Counted from the first letter of the stretch, positions 1 through 13,404 are shown. The stretch is 64,000 nt of DNA from Chrysomallon squamiferum (GCA_012295275.1 CM022672.1:18374894-18438893), one strand, 5' to 3'. Program-made: numbers and translations. The notes: generated by a model from the sequence alone, not told the origin.

Positions 1-270
1 TTCTCTGTTAATTTGTTACTTTATCTGCTTTTTGGATATTTTTCCCAGAGTGTCTTTCTTTATAGTTTAATTTTTTTTTTTTTTCTTTTCATTCATTCAT
101 GTGTAACATATACTCTCTCACTCAGTCTCTGTTTCTCTCTCAACAGACATGTTCTCACTCTCTCTTATAAACTGCAAAAAATATGTAAATGAACTCTCAC
201 CCATCATTCACTCTGTCTCTGACTGTCTGTCTGTCTGAGTGTCTTTTTCACACACACCACAAACTCAAAA

Positions 271-393
<123 letters not shown>

Positions 394-1140
394 CCCAGTT
401 TACGCGTGTATATAATTTATTATAGTTATAATATATACACGTATGTACGTCATTATAGTCATTTCTTTGTCCTAGCGCTTAATTCTCACTGTATATTACG
501 ACTTATCTTGCTCCGCTCAGTACATAATCTGTTTGAAAAACGGTTCCCTGTGTGACAACGACAAACAGAGCTTAAGCTTTCGTGTCACAGCTTTCAATTT
601 ATGTATCGAACAGCCTCTCAACGTTTCACAACAAAATCCTTTTATAATTTGCGATAAGGCATCATTAGTCTGCTTTCAGATGATCAACTGCCGAAAGATT
701 GGCGAAAAATATCGCAAGATGGCAGCGAGCAAATATTAAAGCATCGATTATCGACAATGGGTCTATAAAAGACCATATTAAATGAAATTCCATAGAATGA
801 TGCTCAAGCTATGTCATCTATCCGTCTAGACTCTTACCAGAAGCTAATTATTGAATTTCTAATAAAACTGTTATTTTAGTTATACAAATTTTTATCATAA
901 CAACAAACAGGAATCAATGTTTGAAATGACATCAATATTCTTCGCTTGTTTTACAAAAGACAAACACATAACTTTACTGACGAAATAGATTATATTTTTA
1001 TTATCAATAAATTAATTGCTTCTGCCAGCGTTACCACATCAAAATGGAAATAAACAAAAATGGGACATATGTGATCAACAAGGATAAAGAGAAAAAGATG
1101 TGTCTGTATGCATATATATATATATATATGCACATACTGG

Positions 1141-1259
<119 letters not shown>

Positions 1260-1927
1260 ACATGAGACAGAGATACCCATACAAAACATGCACACACAAA
1301 TCCACATACATACATACACACATATACTCACACAAACACATTTGCAAACGTACATGAACACACACTTCTAACTATAATAAAACTTGCAGATTTGATTTTC
1401 ATTTCAAAAAAGGTGACTAAAGATAACAAACAACAGTCTTAATCAAGTCAGAAAACTGAACACAAAACGTTTCTTGGTAATTGAAAAGGAAAAAAAAAAA
1501 AAAAAAAAAAATTTCAACGCAAAGAAACACAACAGAAACCAATTTAATTGAAAACAAATTCAAGCCAATTTAACGCGACATCAAGAACTCGACGGTGCCA
1601 GCTTTTCCTTGCATGCTGTTGTTGCAAGGTCTACAACCTACAAATCGTAAAAACGCAGATGCGCTGGAATTAAAGGTTTAATCCCGAACACAGAGTCCGT
1701 CCAATCGAAGCTGTCATCGAGAGAACACCTTCGTTATTCAGCTTGTCGCATCCGTGCTCGTTTTTCGTATCGTAAAACGGCAATAAAACACAGAACCGAG
1801 TTTAATCCGATGCGAATTCGGGACGATTTAAATCGACTGTTCTTTTTGGGGAAAACGGCCTCGTACGTTCTTCGGATTACACTGTAGTGTTTTGTAAACG
1901 GTTTCAGCGGCTGCGACTTGAAGATAA

Positions 1928-2530
1928 CTTCCAGCGTTGTATCGATTACCGTCAGACAAATGACGTTAGACACTGAAAACAGACGACAACGTCGCAGACT
2001 GAGTGAAGAGGAATGAAAGAGAGGGGTGGGGTGGGGGGGAAGAAGAAGAAAAACAGAGAGAGAGAGAAAAAAAAAAGAAGAAGGAATTGTGGAAGAAAAT
2101 TTCCAGTGTCGTGCTGATTATTGTCAAACTAACGATGTTAGACATTAACAAAATACACTGGAAGTTCCTCAGACCGGATTAAGAAGATGAGAGAGAATAG
2201 AAAGAAGGAAGGAAAGAAACGACAGAACGTATGAAAATTAATGAATGAATGAAGAAAAAAAGGAAAAAGGAATGAAAGAAAGAAAGAAAAACGTATGAAA
2301 TTAAGATCTAAAAAAGTAAGATTACTTTAGGAAAATTATGTTAGATATCAGCAAAAATACGACTGGAGTTGGGATAAAATGTGAAGAAGAAAGAAAGAAG
2401 AAAAAAGAATGAATGAAAGCAAGAAAGAAAGAAAAAAGAAACAAAGAAATAATTTTAGGATTTAAAAATTAATGTTATATAGGACCTGATATAACTGGAA
2501 TTAGTTGGATCGAATGAAGAAAAAATATAA
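1928..2530. repeat. Decaying long-period repeat with purine-rich spacers
   Basis: Related segments occur at about 1928-1990, 2100-2165, 2310-2390 and 2460-2530. The first two share a TTCCAG core, a GATTA/TGATTA step, GTCA and GTTAGACA in the same order. The later two are much more diverged. GAAA/GAAGA-rich spacers lie between them. This is the remnant of a tandem array, seen by eye only. Confidence 0.45.
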
Positions 2531-2805
2531 AAAGATATATAACAGAAATAAACAGTAGTGACGAAATAAAAAGAGAAAAATGAAAAAATATATATAAAAA
2601 AAAGAATAATAATAATAATAAAAATAATGAATTATACATAAACAATAGATAAAAAGAAGATAAAAAAATTTACCGTCACTTGCAGAGGAAATATAAATAA
2701 ATAAGTAAGTAAGTAATTATGTAACACAAAACCCTATCTATTCCGAAATGTTATGCTGTTAACAACTTTTTGCTTAAAAATTCATTAAACTAGCACCACC
2801 ACAAC

Positions 2806-2935
2806 GACAATAACGACAGTGACAGCAGCAACAACAACAATAATAATAATAAATTATGATTATAATAATAAATAACGGTAATAATAACAACAACAACAAC
2901 AACAAAAAAAATGATGATGATGTTAATGATGATGG
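2806..2935. repeat. AAC/AAT/ATG trinucleotide-rich tract
   Basis: Mixed imperfect trinucleotide repeats (CAA, TAA, ATG) over about 130 bases. The reverse-strand open frame across it (poly-Leu, poly-Ile, poly-Cys) is an artefact. Confidence 0.85.
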
Positions 2936-3639
2936 AAATAGGAATAATAAGGACAACATCATTAGAACGTAGCCATACTGATCGCTGTATAAAAAATCCA
3001 CGTTTGAATAATTCTTCACAACAGTCATCCGAATTAACTACTTACCAACGGTGTAGGCACATTTAACTCCTTGTGAAACTTGGACCTCGGGTGTTTTACA
3101 AATTAACATATTTATTAGGTTACAAAGATGTTGTGGCTACCGAAAGAAAGCTTTTGACTAGAAAATGATCAAGAATCGTGGTAGGCGAATTTAATATTAA
3201 ACCCTTCTGTCACTGAAAAGAGTGTTGGATACAAAACAATCTGTCGAATATAAATCACAAAATCTTTCTTGTAAAATAGTTTATTAAATTGAGTATTATC
3301 ATTGTTTGTCCGAGGTCTCTGAATTTAAATCAATGAATCAATTTTAATATGTTCAGAAATATCAATATTCTGAAAAGTGGATAACTGATTTTAATAAAAC
3401 GTTACTGTCACAAACAAAAACAGATCTTGTACTTCAACTCAACGTAATCAGCATCGTCGTCAACATCATGACGTTGAACCATTGTCCTCCTCTTCATCAT
3501 CTCTGCTACTAATTTTTATACTACTGCTGCTACTACCACCACTCTTTTTCTTTTACTACTATTAGTCCTTTCCATTATTACTTCTTCTATTAATTTTTAC
3601 CTTTTTAAAAATATTCATTTCATTATCATTTCATCATTA

Positions 3640-3735
3640 TGGATATTATTATTATCATCATTTGTTGTTGATATTATTGTTATTATTATAATTATTATTA
3701 TCGTTATTGTTGTTTTTGTTTTTTGTTATTTCCAT

Positions 3736-3782
<47 letters not shown>

Positions 3783-3805
3783 CTACTACTGCTACTACTA
3801 CTGTA
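3640..3805. repeat. (TTA)n/(CTA)n trinucleotide tract
   Basis: An imperfect TTA-rich part is followed by a purer CTA run from about 3735 to 3800. It reads as poly-Thr on the plus strand and poly-Val on the minus strand. Confidence 0.9.
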
Positions 3806-4557
3806 GCAGCGCTGGTGGACTGCAACTGTAACGATGGCTCGGTATCATTATCTGGCGCCATGGAAATCGCTTTAGATCATAGTCTCAAAATACAGTAGGT
3901 GTGTATATGTCAAACATCAAGAATCAAATATCAGCGTGTAATCATTGCGACATCAGAACTGCTTAATTCCCAATTACACGCTAATAACGGTAATATGCTT
4001 TAACAACGGCAGAACTGCGTGAACGAGCGAATGGTGACCTTCGTGACGTGTCGAGGGAATTCGCCGTTTTTTGAACGCCCTCCCCTCCTTTTCCACCACC
4101 CCTCCCCGAAGTCTAACACCCATTACCTGAAAACGGTCGCAGGAAAGTAAACAGAAGACATACGGCCCGTTAACCGCTAATGCGCTATAAACACAATTAA
4201 GTACGTCCAGTGAATTAGACTTAAAGCGAACATAATTGTTCCTAAAGAACGGCTTCAGATAAATCATTTGTCAGCGTCGTGAGCAGCATATTTAGCGCTA
4301 AATTAACTTAAACGAGCCATTTAATCAAATTCGGAGACGTTTGCAAAACGAGAGTGCAATTCCATATCGTGTTTCAGACACTTCTATTGCGAATTAAGTC
4401 CACTTTGACGTGAGACTCGCCTGCACAATAGCTCCGTGCAGGCAGGGTTTGTTGTATTTGTTGTTTTGTGTTATTAAAACCGCTCTTTTGCTTGCTTGGA
4501 CGCAGAAGTGCTTGTTGCGTGAACTCGTGTTGCGTGGAAGCAGAGAATGCTGTTTGT

Positions 4558-4569
4558 TTGTGTGTGTGT

Positions 4570-4608
<39 letters not shown>

Positions 4609-4616
4609 TGTGTGTA
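4558..4616. repeat. (GT)n microsatellite
   Basis: GT dinucleotides with two GGTG interruptions. An A-run at 4745-4761 and a short (AAAT)n run at 4829-4853 lie nearby. Confidence 0.95.
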
Positions 4617-5910
4617 TCTGGTGTGAGTCTGTCTGTTTATAAGGAGATATGAATATACACGAATATTTAAAATTACTCCCACCGTTCCAAAAATATACAT
4701 TGATAATATTCTAACAGAGGAATTCATATTCAACAACTCCATCAAAAAAAAAAAAAAAAAAGAAAAGAAATCATCAAAATGAAACCAATCAACAACAACA
4801 ACACCAAAAAGACTACACAAAAAAAAAATTAAATAAATAAATAAATAAATAAAAATACAACATAGGCACACATTTAAACAATAAAACAGGAAATGTAAAC
4901 ACACACATACACATCATACATTCTAGAACACGAGCTATTTCATCTACCTCTATTTATGTATGTTATTTCTATCTTATATAATTATTGCAAATTTGAAATA
5001 TTATATACACAATTTAAACATTGTTACTTGTGTTTATTTGTCTTAGCGTATTCCGTTAATTTCAATATTCTAGTAAATATTCTGCCCGAAAATACAGAAT
5101 CGTCGTAAACTTCCGAAGTGAATTATCTGTTATTTGGTTAATTGTTTAATAGTCTGTGTGTTAACGTCTATATCTTTGTTGTGTCATATTATTCTTGACC
5201 TCCTACCCTACGTCGTTTCGAGATCATTAGAAAATTCTAGCAATCTTTCCGTTAATCATAAAAAGGGGAAGGTTGTAATTACTATTACTAATCTGAAGCC
5301 TGTCCGCATAACTAACAGTTTTGTAACGTCGCCTGAGTGATTCAACACTAAATGAATTCTAACAACTCGAAATAGATTCCTTATTGAACATATTTTTATA
5401 TATTTTCAGAACTCGAGGCCAGCTAGTAATGGACAGCAGAAAGAAAGTTTTAACAATCTGATCAAAATACAGAGAAGTCTGGGAGAACATTTCTTCTGTG
5501 TTCGTACATCAGTTAAAGTTTTTTTACGCTTTCTGTCTTCAAGCCGGTTCGATTGTTCAAGATGTCTTTACTGCTGTCGTGTAGACTCTGAAGCGACAAT
5601 GTCGAAGTAGTCGTTGCAGCAACAATGACGATAATCAAGTGTCGAAGCGAAAACGGTATTTCATTTCACAGGATGGCTGACTGTAAAATAAAAGGATATG
5701 ACTGGAAACTAGCTAAGCTAAACCGAGTCGTCTAACTAGTTCGTTTTAAAAGCAGAATGAACGACTTTTATGTCAGTGTTAATTGCAGCTGCAGAAGAAT
5801 ATGTTACTGGTAATAATAACACGAAGATTTTCGCCGGTTCGGTTTATGGGCGATTAGCTGTCTTGTGTTGAAAACGTCACAGATATGTTTGTAGCTTGCT
5901 GTACTGAAAC

Positions 5911-7588
5911 ATGTCGGAATTAAACGGGAACACTGTTCATATCAGCAGTCCTGGCGGGACTTACATGGATCAGTACAGACCTGGTGTTGAAAACGTCACG
6001 GATAAGTGTGTAAACGTCACGGAAATTTACCATTACGCGCCAGTCGATGCCGAGTTTATAGCTGCGTCCATTGTTCTGGTCGCCATCAACTTGGCGGTCC
6101 TCTTCGGAAACAGCCTCGTTGTTGCAGCCGTGTTTAAAACAAGGAAACTGCGCACTGTTACCAATATTTTCATAGTCAATCTGGCCTGTGCAGATCTGTT
6201 GCTCGGTATTCTTGTGTTACCCTTTTCAGCCACGCTGGAAATCTTGGATGTGTGGATTTTTGGAGTTCTGTGGTGTCACGTGTGGCTTGCTGTGGACGTC
6301 TGGCTCTGCACGGCCTCCATCTTTAACCTGTGCTGCATCAGCCTGGACAGGTATCTCGCTATAACGAGACCAATGAAGTACCCCGCGCTCATGTCGTCCA
6401 AGCGGGGTAAAATCCTCGTGTTTTTGATATGGGTGATTTCGTTCATAATTTGCTTCCCGCCTCTCATAGGCTGGAACGAAGACAGCCCTGATAGCAACCA
6501 GGTCCCAGAGAGTGACAGCAACAGCAGCTGGTACGCGGAATTTAACATGTTCACTAACGACAGTTTTTACGACAATACGCAGTTCTCCATTTTTCAGACA
6601 GCGGCCAGTCCTGTCGATCCTTCGTGCGTTTCGGAGCCTTTTATTTGCATGCTAACAAACGCTAGGGGATACAGAATCTACGCTTCCCTGGGCTCGTTTT
6701 ATCTTCCAATGTTAATTTTGATATTTTTCTACATACAGATTTACAGAGCAGCTGCAAAGACTATATCGGGGTACGAAAAAGGGGTGGTCACATCGAAGGC
6801 CAACGGCGCAAGCGATAAAAACACCCTGAACAGGGCGGTCACGCTGAGAGTTCACAGAGGGGGCGGGGCGACCAGCACCGTCAACAAGCCACCGGTGCCG
6901 CAGTCCCTCAGTTCCGAGATGGCGCTGACGTTCTGTAACGAGCAGACGTCGTTGAAGCGCGAACATTCTTTCCGAAGCGCAGCGTCTAAGACGTCTGCGA
7001 CTTCGTCGAGCACACCGCCGCGGTTTCAGCGACGATTTCGCAGTAAGAGCAACACGTTGGAAATGTTCGACGGCCACAGCGGCTCACGCTAACAATGGGT
7101 GCGCCGGCGTCAGCTACCAACGGTCAAACTGTAAAGATTCCAAAAACCGGAGCTCCGATTTCAAAGGAGGAAGTTCAGGTTTCACCAACAGGAAACATCT
7201 GACAACGTTACAAAGACAAGGAAGGAACCTCAAGGCACACATGAAGAAATTCAATCGCGAGAAAAAAGCTGCGAAAACTCTCGCTATCATAGTTGGTGCT
7301 TTCATTTTCTGCTGGATGCCGTTCTTCACGATTTACGTGATCGATGGATTCTGTTCCCAATGTATTCATCCGCATGTGTTTTCAGTGTTTTTCTGGCTCG
7401 GATATTGCAATTCCGCCATTAATCCTTGCGTGTACGCACTATTTTCACGTGACTTCCGTTTTGCCTTTAAGAAATTGCTGACTTGGAATCGACTGAGAAG
7501 GAAAATGACGAAATCTCTGTCAGAAAATATTTCCATGCATCAGATGAAGTCAACACACCACAACAGCGACGACATGTCAGAGAGCTGA
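5911..7588 (+). CDS. OAMB-like (alpha-1 type) octopamine receptor, class A GPCR, with a frame break in ICL3
   Basis: This is a plasma-membrane biogenic amine receptor. The first frame (5911-7092, 393 codons) carries TM1-TM5. It shows two NVT sequons in the N-terminus, GN at 66-67 (TM1), D95 (TM2), C122 and the amine-binding D129 (TM3), DRY at 146-148, W174 (TM4), C246 in the second extracellular loop, and S259/S262 before P266 (TM5). The second frame (ATG at 7241, open upstream, stop at 7586-7588) carries TM6 with FCWMPFF and TM7 with NSAINPCVYALF, then a short tail. The TM3-TM4 segment, the post-TM5 LRVHRGGG motif and TM7 resemble insect OAMB, as recalled from family knowledge, so an octopamine ligand is inferred. 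A related adrenergic-like amine receptor is possible. TM1-TM5 and TM6-TM7 lie in different frames; see the entry at 6929-7240. No intron interrupts the TM1-TM5 frame. Confidence 0.85.
6929..7240 (+). other. Frame transition zone in the third intracellular loop
   Basis: The TM1-TM5 frame ends at TAA 7090-7092. The TM6-TM7 frame is open from just after a TGA at 6926-6928, so the two overlap for about 160 bases. After 7092 the second frame reads as a plausible Ser/Asn/Lys-rich loop. The simplest reading is an indel (one extra or two missing bases) near 7080. The alternative is a short intron: a good donor (GTAAGA) starts at 7043, and a TTCAG acceptor ending at 7178 would remove 136 bases and restore phase. 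Sequence alone does not decide between an assembly error, a real lesion and an intron. Confidence 0.7.
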
Positions 7589-8131
7589 CGCGACAGAGAT
7601 GAATATAACTGAGTTTCAGTATTATTTATTTATTTATTTTATTTATTTTATAAAATACGTAATTTTTGTTTGTTCTTTCACAGCCATAAGTCATTACTGT
7701 TTTTGTTTTCATTCGTTGTTGCTTTATTTCGTTTAAAGTTATTATCTTTCATTATTTTTAAATATACTATTTTGTCAAACTTTTGAATCGACTTCATTTT
7801 ATTTTATTTTGTTTTATTTTTATGCAGTACTCTATAACACAGAATTAATGTTTTAGTACTCCAGTTAAAAAATGCCTGTGACCGAACATTACTTCAGTGA
7901 ATTCAGAAATTACTTTCACATTTTTGCATGTCTTGAAATGAAATGACTATACAGTCTGCTGTAGTTTGTTTTCAGTTTCATCAAATTTACATTGCACAGT
8001 AATCGATTCTAGAAAATATATTTTCATATCCGACTGAAATAATTGTCTACTTGTATTGTTAAATTAATTATATATTTCTGACACTGAATATGACTCCTGA
8101 ATCAACTGCATATTCAATAAATAAATAAAAA
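7589..8131 (+). other. Probable 3' UTR of the GPCR with a polyadenylation signal cluster
   Basis: AT-rich sequence follows the receptor stop. Overlapping AATAAA hexamers occur from 8116 (AATAAATAAATAAAA), about 530 bases after the stop. These are the first strong candidates for the polyadenylation signal. The exact cleavage site cannot be seen. Confidence 0.45.
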
Positions 8132-9114
8132 TTAACTATAGTGAGAAAGGTAACAACGTCAGTAAGAGGGACATATACTTGGCAACAACAAACAAACAAC
8201 AACAGCAACAACAATAAGAACAACAACAACAACATAATAATAATAATAATAATAATAAAACAGGTTGAAGATTAAATATCTGCAATTCGAAAATTTCCCA
8301 TATGTAAATTTTTTTGCTTGGGCAGCTGAAGTAGCCAAAGCTTATAATTTTCCGATGTATTTGAAATCAAAGTGGATTTCATGTTTAGACTTAGATCATG
8401 TTCTCAGCCTATATTCGTATTTCGAAATCATTTTTAGACACTTTATAATGATTTTGGATAATGATTTTCAAACTATCACGACGACAACAACAGCAACAAT
8501 AAAAACAACACTAATAATAATAACAACAACAGCAACACAAAGAAGAAATCAAATATGACAACAGCTATAACGTTATTTCGTCAGTCTTTTTTTTTTTTAC
8601 TTTTCCTGTTCCACAAAACCTCTACATCCATCCTAATCTGAAGCACAGCACAATGAACACTGACAGATGTTCTCACAATGCAACAATCACCACGGACTAA
8701 ACTGCTAATTCCTTTATGATAAACTGCCAAATTAGATCACATTCTGACACAGTATTTCTATAGCAACAGTAATTCAATTGTAGATTTATGAACTACAGCG
8801 TCACCTAGATGTCGAGACCTAACTCTGAAAGAAAGGAAAGAAAAACCTTTTATGCAACGATGTATTATAAGCATTTTTTAATGTACTTAATGTATTTAAT
8901 GGCTTCAAACATGTTTAAGTGGATAAATAGAGAGAAAACCTTCTATTGCTGTGCAATGGGTTATTCTGTTTATATTATCAGCACAAATGGATCTGTTAGG
9001 TTCCATACATAGACCAGTAAGCATCAAGCATCAACAAGACCTGGGTAACCATTGTTATATTCTTCAGTGGCTTCTTCTGTAAAATATTTTTTAAATTTAG
9101 CCATATGTCAGATT

Positions 9115-9145
<31 letters not shown>

Positions 9146-9715
9146 ATTTAAGTCATGTGGACGTCTCTGGATGTAGGGCCCTGAATCTTAAGTTTCATTA
9201 GTTTCATAACAGCTCCACCTCTAGCTAGAATAGAGGGTATGCAAGTCTGGAGAAAAAAACCCAATAGGATGACTGATGATTGTATACCGTGTTTACTTTC
9301 CGTGAATGCTAAATGGTTATATAAACAAGACAACATGCCAAAACACTTCAGTGTAGCTATAAAAAGTATGTCACTAAAAGCTGATGTTTTGTTTAATTAC
9401 CATCCATTTTGTACCAGACAGTTCATCACGGTGTATCTTTGTTGGAAACTCGACTAAAACGATGGGTATTTATTATTTTTCGCAGCATGTATTTTATACA
9501 TTGTATTTGTTTGTGTGTGTATGTCTGTCGTGCGTGTGATGGTGTGTGTGACTGTGGATGTATGTGTGTTACGGTACTTTATTGAATATATCATAATATA
9601 AAATTATGACATAATTTCCATGCAGTCGTGAGCGTGAATATTTCAATAATCCTTTCTGTGAAATGGGTTTCATACATTTCTCGTTACACAAAGGTCCTAT
9701 CTATTGCTTATTAAA

Positions 9716-9788
9716 ATATATTTTGAAAAAACAAATTACGTTTGAATATATTTTTTCTAGTAAAATGAAAAAGATGAACAGCTATCTA
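9716..9788 (+). repeat. Copy A of a 73-bp dispersed direct duplication
   Basis: This matches 10,664-10,736 at nearly every base, including ATTACGTTTGAATATATTTT and AAAATGAAAAAGATGAACAG. The differences are limited to an A-run and a few bases before AGTAAAATG. Confidence 0.9.
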
Positions 9789-10249
9789 AGAAAAAAAAAA
9801 AAACCCAAAACTCGCAGTAATAAAATAAATCTAATGTTTTATTTTTTTTATATATATATACTATAAAATAAATTAATATATTTGCATCATGCTTGTAATT
9901 ATACCACCAGTTATACATGTCGGCAATAGCGCCTAAAAAGTATTGGAATTAATGCATACACCCATGAACACTAAACAATCATTATAATAATGTGCTACGT
10001 AAAATTAAAAGACAGAGAAAAAAAGATGCAAGAAAAAAAATTAATAATAAATTAGAAAAACAGAAATAGAAGTGAATTATGTTCCCTTAGTGTATTGTGG
10101 AATCGTTAGATGAAATTGGCCATTTTATGGATCTTCAGTTTGGGAAATGTCCTTGATTATTAACAAAATGATCCGTCACGCAAATTCTTGCTACAGTGAT
10201 TCGCAGAAAACCAGTTCATCTGACTGGTATGAAACACGATCCTAACTTC

Positions 10250-10610
10250 GATTATCACAACGGATTCATCATGCATAAATAATTTTATTACATTATAATC
10301 ATTTTCATCGTAAATATGAAATAACAAGAACTGTTTTTACATAAACATTTTATAACTGCTGCATTACATCCCATTTTCCAAGTAAATATGAAACAAAAAA
10401 GTTCCATCTTATATAAATATTATATAAGTTTTGCATCATAACGATTTTCCCAATAATTACGACATAAAATCCATCATTCATAAATAATCTGTTATTACAT
10501 TATTGCAACCATTTCTGCGAGTAAACACGAAATTTTACCATCCATCATTCACAAATAATTTGCCATTGCAATATCAAAACCATCTTTGCAAGTAAAATAC
10601 AAAATAACCA
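10250..10610. repeat. Degenerate minisatellite with ~70-bp period
   Basis: A TAAATATGAA-like core recurs at 10,311, 10,383, 10,454, 10,522 and 10,593, giving spacings of 72, 71, 68 and 71. Shared flanks (CATCATTCATAAATAAT, CATTTTC/GCAAGT) confirm about five diverged units. Confidence 0.75.
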
Positions 10611-10663
10611 AAAGGGGTTGCAAAACTCCAACAATCTGTAGGTTATCATCACTCCTAAGTCAT

Positions 10664-10736
10664 ATATATTTTGAAAAAAAAAATTACGTTTGAATATATT
10701 TTTACAAGTAAAATGAAAAAGATGAACAGCTATCTA
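10664..10736 (+). repeat. Copy B of a 73-bp dispersed direct duplication
   Basis: Partner of 9,716-9,788, about 950 bases downstream and in the same orientation, immediately after the degenerate 70-bp satellite. Confidence 0.9.
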
Positions 10737-12599
10737 TAACACGGATTATCTAGATAACGTTTAAAAGCATAATAACGAAGATGACCATGCTTGTATGTAG
10801 CTGAGTGTTTCTGTCACAAGAGTCCAGACATCGCGACACACTTGTAATCAAATAATGAAGGTCGGGGTGCGCTCTCCCTATCTAACTCCAGTCATAACCG
10901 ACTGTGGTTTAACCAGCTTTAAGTCAATTATGTACAAACCTCTCATTCGTGTATTACGCGATATAGTGCATTAGCGGATTTTCATCAAATCACACTAGTG
11001 GACGTGACCTTATCTGGACACGAGCATTTTGGAATCTACTGCTGCACCACCGAGGAAAAAAATTCGCTTGTCGTCCTACGCAGTATCGTATATAAAAATA
11101 CTTTCTAATTTAAGAAAGTAAACTTATCTGTGTGGCATTTTCATTAAGTTATCGGGTCGAAACATTTATACGTGCATTAATTGCTTATTTTTCTTCTTTC
11201 TTTTGTGTTTTCTATAATTAGTTTTTAATTTTATCTTTCTTAGTTTTTAATTTCATTTTTTTTTTTTTCTTTCTATCTTACTTTCTTTCTTATCCATAAC
11301 GTCCAGACACTGAAATTATATTTTAATCATCTATTATTTTTCGTTTCTTTTTTTTCTGTTTTTCATTTTTCATTCCCCCCCCATCCCCGTGTTGTTGTCT
11401 TTCTTTCTTTCCTTACCACTCTCATTCTTCAGTTTCTGTCTATTTTCTTCCTTCTCGGGACAAAAATTCTTCTTTCTGCACAAAACATTTACAAAAATTT
11501 ACTGAAAAATGCTGACGTTGCTTTTTTTTTTGCTATGACAGAACACAAGACCATTGTAATTACATTCATTCTAAAGACAAAAGAAAAAGTTTTATCAATG
11601 CAAATTCGATATTTCTTTTATCAAACGGACGGCAGACGAAAGATCTAGCAAATTATTGTAGTTTTCCTTTTAGTAATTTTGCCTTTGATAATAGAGATAA
11701 ATGTGTTGTGTTTTCTTTCAGATAATGTTATATTTACTATTATTCTCTATGGAAATCATTCAAGAGACTAGACTCCCATCTCCTTCGATTACAGATTCTT
11801 TTTTTTTAAATTTTTTTTTTTTTTTTTTTTTTTTTGATCTAGTTATTTTAAAACAAGCTTTTGCAGAGTCTTTCGGGTTTTTTTTATACCTTAACTGTGT
11901 AAATGTAAAAACAAAAACAAAAACCCCACAAATTAATTTTTTTTTTTAAAAGAAGAAACTGTGTAATCGAATTTGTAAAGAAGACAGCTTTAAACATACC
12001 TTTATAAAACAGCAATTACTTCAGTACAACAAAACAAGACATAAACGAACACATTGTTAAGTCTGACCTATACAGAACGCAGACAGATTTTAAGAATTAA
12101 GCAAATATGTCTAGATCAGCGAATATAGAATTACGTATTTATTTATATCTTGAAATTAATGAAACAACATTTCAATTTTTCCAGGCAAACAGTGTCGTCT
12201 GTTTCGAAAATAAAAAACAGAGAGCGTTATAAGTCTAAACGGTGATTAAGTAATTACATCGTATTGAATTGAAATTTCCGTAATTATGGTTCATATTTAT
12301 GTATTACAGTATTCTAATTAATAAATAAAATAATTATATTCGTCCTGTCGGATAAGGACAATATTACGAAGGTATTAAATAACCCAGTCACGCAATGTTT
12401 AGGTTGGAACTAGCTGTCACATGAGAAACACAGTAACAGAAAGGCTTAACAAAATTAATGATTTTAATAGCACCACGTCTAGGCCTCCTGCTGTCACTAC
12501 AACACCAGCTGCTACAACAACGAGAACAACTACTTAGGTTACCACTACTATTATTACCACCACAACTACTGCACTGTTAACACCAGCGATACTATTTCT

Positions 12600-12624
12600 G
12601 TTCCTATTGCTATCAATACTATTT

Positions 12625-12685
<61 letters not shown>

Positions 12686-12720
12686 CACTACTATTATTAT
12701 TACTACTATTACTCTACTAT
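12600..12720. repeat. (CTA)n trinucleotide microsatellite
   Basis: A pure CTA run of about 65 bases sits inside a longer imperfect CTA/CCA/TTA-rich stretch spanning about 12,540-12,790. Confidence 0.93.
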
Positions 12721-13151
12721 AATTCGTACAACATTCACTTCTATTACTGCTACTTCTTCTACTAACACTGTTGCTACTATTATTACAAACACTACAACCT
12801 ACACTTTCTCAGTTTGTATGTTTTACAATTAAGCAATTTTGATTTAAATGTTCTTATTAAATTCACAGTTATTCACAGTTATTCACAAACAAGTAACTCA
12901 ATCCTTTCTTTTTTATGATGTTGACGACATATTATTTCATGTTATAAGAATAACACTAACTTTAAATAGTGTTATTAACGCACACTGCATCAAGCAACAC
13001 ACACACACCACAATCGTTGATAATCTATCACGCTTGCACAATTGACAAGGGACATAACTCCGGCGTTGCACTCTGAAGAGACTTGATTCTTCGACTATGC
13101 CTGTAGTACAGATTAAACATACGACATGCACTCGCACGCACACTCATACAT

Positions 13152-13152
<1 letters not shown>

Positions 13153-13192
<40 letters not shown>
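13153..13192. repeat. (CA)n microsatellite
   Basis: An uninterrupted CA run of about 20 repeats. Confidence 0.95.
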
Positions 13193-13196
<4 letters not shown>

Positions 13197-13385
13197 ACAC
13201 CTGCAAAGAAATGCACAGAAATTTTAAACTACCAGATTTCTGTTAATAACTGTTATCTTCTCTCCGTTATTAAATTCTAAAAGGCGTGCTGGAGATTTTC
13301 CAGGCTTTACGTCAATACTTTAACCACTATACTATTCTGTTACTTCATTCCAAGAAAAAAATTCGATACCTATTTTTTCATTCAT

Positions 13386-13404
13386 TTTTTTTTTTTTCTT
13401 TTTT

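Noticed and set aside
7043-7079. 37-base intron in the GPCR (GTAAGA to CACAG) that would also restore phase
   Set aside because: It is phase-compatible but far shorter than normal metazoan introns. The 136-base alternative or an indel is more reasonable.
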